Below are positions 1-7,617 of a stretch of 14,659 bases of DNA, piece after piece (position 1 is the first letter of the stretch; every line of letters begins with the position of its first letter). Under the pieces are notes generated by a model. That model had not been told where the DNA came from. It worked only from the letters and a program-made list of their open reading frames with translations, and searched no databases. The DNA is taken from the NCBI GenBank assembly GCA_002327905.1, contig DCUY01000068.1, positions 1 through 14,659 of the forward strand, written 5' to 3'. Position numbers and translations under genes: made by a program. This stretch comes from Caldifarciminota bacterium UBA2202. Lineage in GTDB: Bacteria; Hydrothermota; 32-111.

Positions 1-2
1 AC

Positions 3-115
3 GGTACACGGCATACGGCGTTTTATCTCGTGGCTCATGGCTCACGGCACACGGCGCATGGCGTCTTTGTTTCGCACACGGCGCATGGCACATGGCATAC
101 GGCGTCTTTGTTCTG
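3..115. repeat. Degenerate heptamer repeat array, left copy
   Basis: Units of seven bases follow each other in exact phase: GGTACAC at 3 and GGCATAC at 10, then GGCTCAT at 32, GGCTCAC at 39, GGCACAC at 46, GGCGCAT at 53, GGCGCAT at 80, GGCACAT at 87 and GGCATAC at 94. Longer units beginning GGCGTCTTTGTT break the series at 60-79 and from 101, and GGCGTTTTATCTCGT does so at 17-31. The array is GC-rich in an AT-rich window and has no open reading frame of note. A related array lies inverted at 14419-14499. The window starts inside or at the edge of the array, so its true left limit is unknown. Its function is not known to me. Confidence 0.85.
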
Positions 116-178
116 TGCGCAGACGGTTTTAGAAGATTGTTGAAAAAATAGTTTATTTATTCAAGGCATTAGCGTCAT

Positions 179-534
179 TTAATCGGTCGACTGTATACTC
201 GGAACATAAACAGCAGGAGACGAATTCACAGCCGCACCTTTCTTGTATTTCCAATTCACTTTTCCTGTCTTTGCATTAAATGAGTAGAGATTTTTTTCTC
301 CTCCTCCGATAAAAATATTTCCTCCGCTTATGGTGGGAGAGGATATAAACTGCTCATTTTCAGGAAGAGTAAAAGACCATTTGAAATTTCCCGATAAATT
401 GTTAGGACCTATTGAAAGTATTGATCCGCCCTGAAATAAGGCTGGGAATTGTCAAATGCGTTTGGGGAATTACCCGTGGTGACGCAACCTGCCAAAAATA
501 GCAGAATTAGAGAGAAAACAATAACTCTTTTCAT
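179..534 (-). pseudogene. Broken lipoprotein gene with PQQ-like propeller repeat
   Basis: Reading from ATG at 534, the first 41 codons encode a lipoprotein signal peptide (MKRVIVFSLILLFLAGC, lipobox LAGC, lipidated Cys17), then meet a TAG at 409-411. Another frame, open from about 440-430, continues to a TAA at 179-181. It contains SSPTISGGNIFIGGG, the stretch LYSFNAKTGKVNWKY and then VNSSPAVY, which is the repeated strand pattern of PQQ-type (BamB-like) beta-propellers. The two parts are joined by a frameshift near 425-440. Family members usually run to several hundred residues with many blades, while little more than one blade survives here, so the 3' part is also lost. The break lies about 60 bases from the heptamer array. 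I infer a decayed outer-membrane or periplasmic lipoprotein; a sequencing error could explain the frameshift but not the missing blades. Confidence 0.75.
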
Positions 535-629
535 TTCCGCTCTTTTTTAGTTTTTCAAATTTCTTTGAAGCTTAACCGTTTTAATAGTTCAGTCTCCCGA
601 AAAGATTAAAGCAATATGTTCAAACACTT

Positions 630-1559
630 TCAAAGATAATATGCCATTGCCTTCTTTAATCCGTCTCTCGCATGAACAGAGACAAAATACTTGAGATTTG
701 AAGAAATCTTGCTTATGTCAGCAAGTGAATCTCTCACATCTCCCGTTCTCGGAGGAGCGTATTCCACATCCGCCTTCATTTTGCTTGCTTCAAATACATA
801 TTTTATTATTTCATTTACTGATATGCTTTTTCCTGTAGCCACATTGAAATATTCTCCGTACGAATCCTCATTTGATGAGAGGGAAAGAATATTTGCATTA
901 ACAACATTTTCAATATAAGTGAAATCCCTTGTCTGTTCCCCGTCTCCGAAGACGGTAATCTTTCCTTTCTCTTTCAATGCTTTGAAAATCTTCGGAATGA
1001 ATGCGCTGTATTGAGATGTCGGGTCCTGATTCGGACCGAATACATTAAAATACCTCAGAGAGATTGTGGGCATGCCGTATATTTTATAAAATATTGAGCA
1101 ATAATGTTCTCCCGTCAGTTTGGTGAGAGCGTATGGAGATTTCGGCAGGGGTTTCATTGTCTCTCGTTTGGGCAGTTCCATATTGTCTCCGTAAACGGAG
1201 GATGATGATGCAAATATGAATTTCTTAACCCCCATATCTTTACTGCACTGGAGAAGATTCAATGTTCCTACAATATTAACATCATTTGAAGTTATAGGGT
1301 CGTAAATTGAGCGCGGCACCGAAGGAAGAGCGGCTTCGTGAAAAACATAATCAATATCGCTTAAAGATTTCATTACAGTGTGATAACTTCTTATGTCCCC
1401 TTCAATAAGTTCAATTCTATCCATTATACCATTAAGATTCTCTCTCTTTCCGGTTGAGAAATTATCAAGTATTCTGACTGAATTCCCGTCCTGTAAAAGG
1501 TATTTAGCAAGATTGCTTCCTATAAATCCGGCTCCTCCTGTCACAAGTATTCTGCTCAT
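630..1559 (-). CDS. NAD-dependent nucleotide-sugar epimerase (extended SDR)
   Basis: Extended short-chain dehydrogenase/reductase of the UDP-hexose 4-epimerase group, about 310 residues, full length. Numbered from the upstream ATG at 1562, the Rossmann NAD motif TGGAGFIG is at 8-15, a GDI adenine-contact motif at 55-57, the SSSVYG strand with the catalytic Ser/Thr position at 120-125, and the catalytic YxxxK at Tyr144/Lys148. RYFNVFGPNQDP followed by FIPKI resembles UDP-N-acetylglucosamine 4-epimerases of the WbpP type, but substrate cannot be settled from sequence. Two ATGs stand in tandem (1562 and 1559). The AGGAG at 1563-1568 is about 2 bases from the first and 5 from the second, so the second is preferred. 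It would supply a sugar nucleotide for surface polysaccharide in the cytoplasm. No other glycan genes are in view; the gene diverges from the pilin-kinase block. Confidence 0.9.
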   Translation of the reverse strand: MSRILVTGGAGFIGSNLAKYLLQDGNSVRILDNFSTGKRENLNGIMDRIELIEGDIRSYHTVMKSLSDIDYVFHEAALPSVPRSIYDPITSNDVNIVGTLNLLQCSKDMGVKKFIFASSSSVYGDNMELPKRETMKPLPKSPYALTKLTGEHYCSIFYKIYGMPTISLRYFNVFGPNQDPTSQYSAFIPKIFKALKEKGKITVFGDGEQTRDFTYIENVVNANILSLSSNEDSYGEYFNVATGKSISVNEIIKYVFEASKMKADVEYAPPRTGDVRDSLADISKISSNLKYFVSVHARDGLKKAMAYYL

Positions 1560-1636
1560 CATTTCTCCTTAAAGGTTTGAATATAAATATTAATTTTACC
1601 AAAATCTGATTTTTAATCAATAGCAAAACTGTATTT

Positions 1637-1672
1637 ATAATATTTTTATGTATTTTTGCCGCACATTGTCAA
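1637..1672 (-). promoter_or_regulatory. Possible sigma-70-type promoter for the epimerase
   Basis: On the minus strand a perfect TTGACA (1667-1672) is followed after 17-18 bases by an A-rich ATAAAA/TAAAAA element (1643-1649). A TATTAT lies further on (1637-1642), at 24 bases, which is too far. The -35 match is good and the -10 weak. The leader to the start codon would be about 70-80 bases. Confidence 0.4.
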
Positions 1673-1688
1673 ATCTTTTATTTTACTA

Positions 1689-1730
1689 TTGATTTATTTT
1701 AGTTTTTATCTATAATAATTAGCGGAGGTG
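1689..1730 (+). promoter_or_regulatory. Promoter and ribosome binding site of the pilin-kinase block
   Basis: TTGATT (1689-1694), a 16-base spacer and a perfect TATAAT (1711-1716) form a good vegetative-type promoter. Transcription would be expected to begin near 1722-1724, which is where the strong ribosome binding site GGAGGTG (1724-1730) begins, 5 bases before the ATG at 1736. The mRNA leader would therefore be almost nothing but the ribosome binding site. The surrounding DNA is very AT-rich, so a chance match is possible. Confidence 0.5.
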
Positions 1731-1735
1731 AAATT

Positions 1736-2218
1736 ATGGAAAATAAAAAGCTTCCGGAGGATGACAGTAGCATCCATGAAATTATCAAAGATGCTGTGAA
1801 GAGAGCAGAAGAGGTTGAAGAAGAGAGAAAAAAATCTCCCCTAAAAGAGAAATCAGACAAAACCCGGTTTTTTGCAATATTAATATTGGTTATTTTGTTT
1901 TTGCTCTCTTTCATTTATAATGTCACGGAGCTTTCAAAGATATATAAAACCTCCCCTGAAGGAAAAACATCAATCAACGAGGATCTTGATTCTTTTATTT
2001 TCATAGCTTACAGAATGGTTGAAGATTATAAGAAAAATAATGACAAATACCCTTCAACCAAAGATGATATAGGCATAAGCGATATAAATCTGAATTATAC
2101 GCTTCTCAATGACACAACATTTTCAATATCTTTCCAGTTTGAATCATTATCAAGAAAATACCTTTCAAGAGATATCAAATGGATAATTGAGAAAGAGAAT
2201 GGAGGCAGATATGAATAG
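1736..2218 (+). CDS. Single-pass membrane protein with pilin-like outer domain
   Basis: I do not recognise a named family. The 160-residue protein has a charged cytoplasmic N-terminus (1-44, rich in Glu and Lys, probably helical), one strong membrane helix at about 45-63, and an outer domain of about 95 residues. In the outer domain the segment around 87-105 (YRMVEDYKKNNDKYPSTKDD) resembles the region after the long helix of type IV pilins and pseudopilins, where a helix is followed by N-x-x-YP. It lacks a prepilin peptidase site (no Gly-Phe-x-x-x-Glu before the helix), so it would stay anchored in the membrane with an N-in topology. The gene overlaps the next pilin-like gene by 8 bases, so the two are probably translated together. 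I infer a partner or anchor for the pilin-like product; this is a guess from context. Confidence 0.75.
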   Translation: MENKKLPEDDSSIHEIIKDAVKRAEEVEEERKKSPLKEKSDKTRFFAILILVILFLLSFIYNVTELSKIYKTSPEGKTSINEDLDSFIFIAYRMVEDYKKNNDKYPSTKDDIGISDINLNYTLLNDTTFSISFQFESLSRKYLSRDIKWIIEKENGGRYE

Positions 2219-2690
2219 AAGAGGATTTACGATTCTTGAAACAGTGTCTTCTCTGCTGATAATAGGAATACTTGTCAACATAGCAATACCTAATTATATC
2301 AAAGCCAAAAAGAGCGCTGAAGCTGCCAACATTATTCAGGAGATGGATATAATTAAAAAAGCTGTCTTAATGTATTACAGTGACAATAATGAATGGCCGC
2401 CTGACACATGGTGGGGCGTAATTCCAAAAGAATTAAAGCCGTATCTTCCAAATTCAATTGATTTTGACAAGAATCCGGTTTTGGATGTTAAATATTCCTT
2501 AGACAATTATATAGGAAATACAGATTTTCAGAAAAAATACGGTCTCTTTGATGTCGCAGTATCAGTACATTCAACAGATGCGGCTCTCATAAATTCCTTG
2601 AAAAACATTTCAACAGGAAATTTGATTTCAAGCAAGGGATTTTTCAACAACAAAAGACTATACTTGATTATTAAATCTGTAGAAAATTAA
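2211..2690 (+). CDS. Type IV pilin-like protein (prepilin N-terminal methylation domain)
   Basis: The N-terminus MNRRGFTILETVSSLLIIGI is a classical class III signal. Cleavage after Gly5 leaves Phe1 and Glu5 on the mature protein, ahead of a hydrophobic helix of about 20 residues that ends in NIAIPNYIKAK. The outer domain contains a helix ending YYSDNNEWPPDTWWG and then VIPKELKPYLP, a pattern common in GspG-like pseudopilins. The reading frame is open upstream to 2187, but the ATG at 2211 is chosen because GGAGG (2201-2205) is 5 bases before it and the prepilin leader then has the normal short length. That gives 159 residues. It overlaps the previous gene by 8 bases and precedes the kinase gene by 21. 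Prepilin peptidase and the assembly ATPase must lie elsewhere. Whether it builds a pilus or a secretion pseudopilus cannot be decided. Confidence 0.88.
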   Translation: MNRRGFTILETVSSLLIIGILVNIAIPNYIKAKKSAEAANIIQEMDIIKKAVLMYYSDNNEWPPDTWWGVIPKELKPYLPNSIDFDKNPVLDVKYSLDNYIGNTDFQKKYGLFDVAVSVHSTDAALINSLKNISTGNLISSKGFFNNKRLYLIIKSVEN

Positions 2691-2711
2691 TATAATCAAA
2701 AGGAAATTGAG

Positions 2712-5700
2712 ATGGTGAAGAGATTAAAAAATATTCCGATTTTTTATTATATCTCTTTTTTGACTATCTCTCTTGCAGTATGCTCAATAAGCATTTTAGT
2801 CTTTCTTTTCATCAAAAACGATATTGTAAAAAAAGAGATTAGGAATTACTCTCAGACATCCTCCCTGCAATCTACACTTATTTCAAAATTCATCTCAGAA
2901 AGAATGTTCAATGCGAATCTCGTAAGCGACAATATTTTTGCCTCCGAAATCATCCATAAATTATATTATTCAAAAAATGTCTCCGATTCGAACAAGAGAG
3001 CATGGCTCAACAGATTTAATCTCAATAATGATTATTATACCATAGCTGTTTATGACGCTTCATTTAATCTGATTTACACTCTCTTTGACAATCCCAATAC
3101 TTTTGTCCCTCCTTCGGAATATTTCTTTAAAAAAGCATTTGATGAGAAAGTCCCTGTCTTCAGTCAGCCATTCTTCTGCAAATATTGTGAAAGACTTCAT
3201 CTTGATCTGATAGCGCCTATAACATCCGATGTGAATGCCAAAGAGAGAGTAAACTATTTTATGCTTCTTAGAATTGACCTTCAAGATTATATCATTCCTA
3301 ATATAAACAGATTCAATGCCAATGATTATGACATATATTCAGTAATAATGTTTTCTGATACTTTAGCTCTTAATTTAGCTCATGGACTTGTCAAAATCAC
3401 TTTTGAATCGTCCCTTATATCAACAGTGAAGAAACATTCTGAACTGACTGTTTCAAAATCACAAATTGATTCCAAAGATTACTATATAATTTCATCAGGC
3501 ATAGAAAACACTCCATGGTATTTTTTAACATGCATTCCGGTAAAGTTCATAGACGGCAAAACGAATGCCTACTGTTTCATTGTCTTTCTCACATGTTTTC
3601 TTCTTATTGTCATAATATATTTTTCTCTTGCTCTAATATATAACTTTAATATTAAAAAGAGAATAGAGGAAAATCTTCACGCAGAAAGAGAGAGGCACAC
3701 TCTGATGAAACATCTGGATTTACTCCTTGAAATGGCTGATGACATGATACTTCTTCTCGACAAAAAGGGTTTTATAAAATACGCCAATAAAATCGCAACC
3801 AAAAATTATTGCCTCAAAGGAGAATCAATACTTGGGGCGCATTTTAATGACATAGGTTCTCAAAAAAGCAATGATTTGAATTTTGATGAGTTTTTCCTTT
3901 CATCTGTAGGAAGCGGTGGAATTGTGATTAGAACAGAACATACTATCGCAGTCGGGAAAACAATCCCTGTTGAAGTTAATGCAAAGCAATTCAATATTTT
4001 TAATGAGACTTACTTTCAATTCATAATAAAAGACATAAGCGAGAGAATAAGAAACGAGCGCGAGTCAAAAGAGGACAATATCAGACTTAAAGAGGCGAAT
4101 AACAGCTTGAAGGAGGTCAATGCTCAGTTGAAGGCAAAGGAACAGGAGAGACTGATGCACATAAATCTGCTCCTTCAGAATGAAAAAAAACTTCAGGAAT
4201 TCTCCGAAAGATTCAGAAAGATTTTTGACAATATGTATTCTGCAATAGTCATTTACAGCACTATTGACGGAGAAAAATTCATTCTTAATGAGATGAATAA
4301 AGTTGCAGAGAGGATAGAGAATGTGAATAGAAAGGAGACAATCGGCAAATATGTTGAAGAAGTGTTCCCGAAAATAGAAGAGTTCGGACTTTTGGAAGTA
4401 TTTAGGAGAGTCTTCAGAACTGGGAAATACGAATTCAAAGAGGGCGCTTTGTATCGGGATAATAGAATCAGCGGATGGAGAGAAAACTATGTTTATAAGC
4501 TCTCCGAAAGCGAGATTGTTGCAATTTATACTGATGTCTCCGAAAGAGTTAAAATAATGAACAATCTGAAGATGATGTCAGAGTATGCAACTCTTCTTAT
4601 AAACAATTTGAATTCTGACGAGATCTTTGAATTAGTAACAGAGAGAGTCAGGATGTTGATCCCTGATTCTTTTACTGTATTTTCCAAATGCAACCTAAAG
4701 ACAAATGTTATCTCAATTTATAAAATCTTAGGAGAGGATGAGTTGATTAGGTCGATAAATAATATTATATCCTCCGCCTTGTCTGCATTGAAAATAAAAA
4801 CATCCGATTATTCCGGAGAGATTTTTTCTCTTTTAATGGACAGAAAATTGAATAAAATAAAAGGCGGTTTATTTGAAATCGTAAACAGAAAAATACCTCT
4901 GCATGTGATTGAATCAGTTGAAACGCTCTTGGATGCAAAGAGTATTTACGCTATGGGATTTGTTGTCAATGAGAGACTCTGCGGAGAATTGGTGATTGCC
5001 TTAAAGGAAGATCTGGAGCAAAATGAAATAGCCCAGATTGAGACACTTGTAAATCTTACATCCCTTGCATTGCAGAGAGTGTATTCAAATATTGAGAAGG
5101 AGAATCAGGCAAAACTGATGTTCAAAATGTTTGAAGCAATTCCAGTCATGCTCACTCATTTTAATAATCAGACAAATGTTACAATGGTCAATGACGCATT
5201 TTCCAAATCGACAGGATGGCTCCCTGAAGATGCTGAAAATAATGATTTGATGAAATTATGCTTTCCTGATGAGAATTTAAGAAAAGAGGTCTCTGAATTC
5301 ATGCTATCATCGAAAGCAGATTGGCGGGAATTTGAATTATGCACCAAAAACGGCGAGTTTATCCCCACTACATGGAAGAATGTCTCATTGGATGAAAACT
5401 CATTTTTGGGAGTCGGCATAGATATTACTGAAAATAAGAGAAATGAGAGGGAGAAAAAACAGCTTGAAGAGCAATTATTCCAGATTCAAAAAATGGATGC
5501 GATAGGACAGGTGGCTGGAGGTATCGCGCATGATTTCAATAATATGCTTGCAGGAATTATAGGCAATGCCGAAATTATTAAGGAGAGTATTTCAGACAAT
5601 GCCATTTCAGACAGAATTCAAAAAATCATTGATACTGCTGAGCACTCGTCAAGTCTGACCAAACAACTTCTTGCTTTTGCAAGAAAGGGGCAATACCATT

Positions 5701-6605
5701 TAACTCCGGTTGATATTCATAAAATTCTTGATGATGTCATTGAAATTGTCAAAAATACATTCAATAAGAAAATTACTATTGATAAATTCTACTCTTCCGA
5801 AAATCCTGTATTCATGGGTGATACATCGCAGATTCAGAATGTCTTTATAAATCTATCCTTAAATGCAAGAGATGCAATGCCTGACGGCGGGAATCTTGCT
5901 TTTTCGACTCAAAATGTTTACCTCGACAATGACTATATCAGAAGACATACCCGTGAAATCAATGAAGGATGGTACATCTGCACACAGGTATCCGACACCG
6001 GAGCAGGAATGACTGATGAAGTGAAAAAACATTTGTTTGAACCTTTCTTCACAACAAAAGAGGTTGGGAGAGGAACAGGATTGGGTCTTGCCAGCATTTA
6101 CGGCTGCATTAAAAATCACAAGGGATTCATTGAAGTTTACAGTGAATACTCTCATGGAACAGTTTTTAAAGTTTATCTTCCTCAGGCAAATGCGATTGTA
6201 CAGAGAGATATGGATGAAAAGAAGTCCATGTTATCATTTAAGGGAAAGAGGGTCCTTATAGTTGATGATGAGGAGATGATAAGGGACATACTCAGCGAAA
6301 TACTTAAAAACAGGGGCATGGAGAGTGTACAGGCAAGAAACGGAGAAGAGGCTGTAAGAATTTACAATAATGATAAAAAAGGATTTGATTTGGTTCTTCT
6401 TGATATGATAATGCCTGTGATGGACGGAAAAGACACATTACATAACTTGAAAAATATAAATTCTGAAGTGAAAGTCCTAATGTCGTCAGGTTATGCTCCG
6501 GACAATGAAGTAAAGAGGCTTATTGAGAGTAAAACAGTCTCTTTCATTCAAAAACCGTTCAAAACAAATGAATTGATTGAAGCGGTAAAAAATATGATTT
6601 ATTAA
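2712..6605 (+). CDS. Hybrid sensor histidine kinase with Cache-like, PAS, GAF and receiver domains
   Basis: A 1297-residue inner-membrane sensor. A membrane helix at 11-35 and another at 287-310 enclose an outer domain of about 250 residues, probably Cache-like, with a Cys156-Lys-Tyr-Cys159 pair. Inside the cell follow a PAS domain (about 335-447), a coiled coil (447-500), a second PAS (500-612), a GAF domain (about 620-790) and a third PAS (798-910). The HisKA domain has phospho-acceptor His940 in GGIAHDFNNML. The ATPase domain has N-box Asn1051, DTGAGM at 1095-1100, FEPFFTTK at 1109-1116 and GRGTGLGLA at 1119-1127. The C-terminal receiver has Asp1185/Asp1186, phospho-acceptor Asp1231, Ser1258 and Lys1281. 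All catalytic residues are intact. No HPt or output domain is present, so a separate phosphotransfer protein and regulator are expected elsewhere. AGGA at 2701-2704 supports the start. Ligand unknown. Confidence 0.95.
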   Translation: MVKRLKNIPIFYYISFLTISLAVCSISILVFLFIKNDIVKKEIRNYSQTSSLQSTLISKFISERMFNANLVSDNIFASEIIHKLYYSKNVSDSNKRAWLNRFNLNNDYYTIAVYDASFNLIYTLFDNPNTFVPPSEYFFKKAFDEKVPVFSQPFFCKYCERLHLDLIAPITSDVNAKERVNYFMLLRIDLQDYIIPNINRFNANDYDIYSVIMFSDTLALNLAHGLVKITFESSLISTVKKHSELTVSKSQIDSKDYYIISSGIENTPWYFLTCIPVKFIDGKTNAYCFIVFLTCFLLIVIIYFSLALIYNFNIKKRIEENLHAERERHTLMKHLDLLLEMADDMILLLDKKGFIKYANKIATKNYCLKGESILGAHFNDIGSQKSNDLNFDEFFLSSVGSGGIVIRTEHTIAVGKTIPVEVNAKQFNIFNETYFQFIIKDISERIRNERESKEDNIRLKEANNSLKEVNAQLKAKEQERLMHINLLLQNEKKLQEFSERFRKIFDNMYSAIVIYSTIDGEKFILNEMNKVAERIENVNRKETIGKYVEEVFPKIEEFGLLEVFRRVFRTGKYEFKEGALYRDNRISGWRENYVYKLSESEIVAIYTDVSERVKIMNNLKMMSEYATLLINNLNSDEIFELVTERVRMLIPDSFTVFSKCNLKTNVISIYKILGEDELIRSINNIISSALSALKIKTSDYSGEIFSLLMDRKLNKIKGGLFEIVNRKIPLHVIESVETLLDAKSIYAMGFVVNERLCGELVIALKEDLEQNEIAQIETLVNLTSLALQRVYSNIEKENQAKLMFKMFEAIPVMLTHFNNQTNVTMVNDAFSKSTGWLPEDAENNDLMKLCFPDENLRKEVSEFMLSSKADWREFELCTKNGEFIPTTWKNVSLDENSFLGVGIDITENKRNEREKKQLEEQLFQIQKMDAIGQVAGGIAHDFNNMLAGIIGNAEIIKESISDNAISDRIQKIIDTAEHSSSLTKQLLAFARKGQYHLTPVDIHKILDDVIEIVKNTFNKKITIDKFYSSENPVFMGDTSQIQNVFINLSLNARDAMPDGGNLAFSTQNVYLDNDYIRRHTREINEGWYICTQVSDTGAGMTDEVKKHLFEPFFTTKEVGRGTGLGLASIYGCIKNHKGFIEVYSEYSHGTVFKVYLPQANAIVQRDMDEKKSMLSFKGKRVLIVDDEEMIRDILSEILKNRGMESVQARNGEEAVRIYNNDKKGFDLVLLDMIMPVMDGKDTLHNLKNINSEVKVLMSSGYAPDNEVKRLIESKTVSFIQKPFKTNELIEAVKNMIY

Positions 6606-6950
6606 TCAGCCGGGAGGCCACTTCATATCTCTTCCGCCGAGAAGATGAAAATGAAGATGAAAGACCGATTGCCCCGCTCTCTCTTTATGGTTGGAGACTA
6701 TTCTGTAGCCGTTATTTCCAATTCCTTTTATTTCTGCAATTTTCTTAAATGAAAACATCAGAGAAGTCATTATATCCGCATCACTTTCATCAATAAAATC
6801 AACAGAAACAATATGTTTTTTGGAAATTATTATAACATGAACAGGAGCTTGAGGAGAAATGTCGTCAAATCCGATTACATTGTCATCTTCATATACGATT
6901 TTTGCTCCTATATCCTTTTTAGCAATTCTGCAAAAAATACAGTCATCCAT
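6606..6950 (-). CDS. HIT-family nucleotide hydrolase (HINT-like)
   Basis: A 114-residue histidine-triad protein of the HINT/PKCI branch, which hydrolyses nucleoside phosphoramidates and similar AMP conjugates in the cytoplasm. The triad is FHLHFH, with His98, His100 and His102; by family knowledge the middle one (His100) is the nucleophile. The C-terminal GRDMKWPPG matches the conserved HINT ending. Cys4 and Cys7 (CIFC) may bind zinc, as in many bacterial members. Its ATG at 6950 overlaps the end of rsmE by 8 bases, and an AAAGGAG lies just upstream inside rsmE, so it is the last gene of the grpE-dnaK-dnaJ-rsmE series. Its stop codon abuts that of the kinase on the other strand. Confidence 0.93.
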   Translation of the reverse strand: MDDCIFCRIAKKDIGAKIVYEDDNVIGFDDISPQAPVHVIIISKKHIVSVDFIDESDADIMTSLMFSFKKIAEIKGIGNNGYRIVSNHKERAGQSVFHLHFHLLGGRDMKWPPG

Positions 6951-7617
6951 TATTAACTCCTTTCAAATAATGAATAATTGAAAGCAAAGAGACTGCAAAT
7001 GTCTCTGTTCTTAAAATCCCCGTATCAAAATGAAACGGATGCGCTCCCTTTGATAAAAGAAGATTCTCTTCATCTTCAGTAAACCCGAGAGGCGGTCCTA
7101 TAACAAGAGAGACTCTCTCTTTTTGCAGTTTTATCTCTCCTGAGCTCTCTTTGATTGAGCCGAAGATAATATCAGTCTCCTCATCAGTTGCAATATTTTT
7201 TAATTTTATGGTCTCCCTGTATTCAGGCATTCCAAATCTTCTGCTTTGCTTCAATGCCGAGACAATTATTTTTTTTGCCCTTTCATTGTTTAATGAAAAT
7301 TTTTCGCTTCTCTCTGTTAATACGGGAGTGAAAGAATCTGCACCGAGCTCCGTGCATTTTTCAAGAATATATTTTATTCTGTTTTTATCGCACACTCCGA
7401 AATATATATTTATCAATGTTTTTTTTGATGATTCTATTTTTGAGTGACTTATTATTCTCCCGTTAACATCCGCAGTACCTGAATATAAACTGCCGTCGCC
7501 GAAAGTGAATAGAATTTTCGCAGGAAGATTTATTCTGAGGACCGAAAGGTGGTTTGCCTCTCCTTTCGACAGGCAGATGCCGTCCCTGCACTCTTCAGCC
7601 CAAAATATATGTTCCAT
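6943..7617 (-). CDS. rsmE: 16S rRNA (uracil-1498-N3)-methyltransferase RsmE
   Basis: SPOUT-class methyltransferase that uses SAM to methylate U1498 of 16S rRNA in the small ribosomal subunit. Counting from ATG 7617 (224 residues), an N-terminal PUA-like part (1-68) carries the HLSVLR motif (23-28). The catalytic part has KCTELGA (87-93), TERS (101-104), QSRR (124-127), IGPPLGFT (173-180) and GILRTETFAVSLLS (200-213), which forms the knot. The loop usually reads IGPEGG; here the Glu and the next Gly are replaced by Pro and Leu, so SAM binding may be altered, though the rest looks intact. The frame extends to a TTG at 7620, but the ATG at 7617 overlaps the dnaJ stop as TGATG and no ribosome binding site is visible, so re-initiation after dnaJ is likely. 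rsmE near dnaJ is a known arrangement, often with prmA between; prmA is absent here. Confidence 0.9.
   Translation of the reverse strand: MEHIFWAEECRDGICLSKGEANHLSVLRINLPAKILFTFGDGSLYSGTADVNGRIISHSKIESSKKTLINIYFGVCDKNRIKYILEKCTELGADSFTPVLTERSEKFSLNNERAKKIIVSALKQSRRFGMPEYRETIKLKNIATDEETDIIFGSIKESSGEIKLQKERVSLVIGPPLGFTEDEENLLLSKGAHPFHFDTGILRTETFAVSLLSIIHYLKGVNNG

Noticed and set aside
3..115. Repeat array considered as a CRISPR
   Set aside because: The repeat unit is 7 bases and degenerate, with no unique spacers of 30-40 bases and no cas genes in view.
554..569. TTCAAA/TTTGAA hairpin considered as a terminator
   Set aside because: Only six AT-rich pairs, and no T-run follows in either direction of transcription.
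691..918. Plus-strand 75-codon frame opposite the epimerase
   Set aside because: It lies wholly within a conserved epimerase gene on the other strand and has no start signals.
2187..2210. Upstream start for the pilin-like gene
   Set aside because: It would give a longer charged leader, while the ATG at 2211 has a well-spaced GGAGG and a normal prepilin leader.
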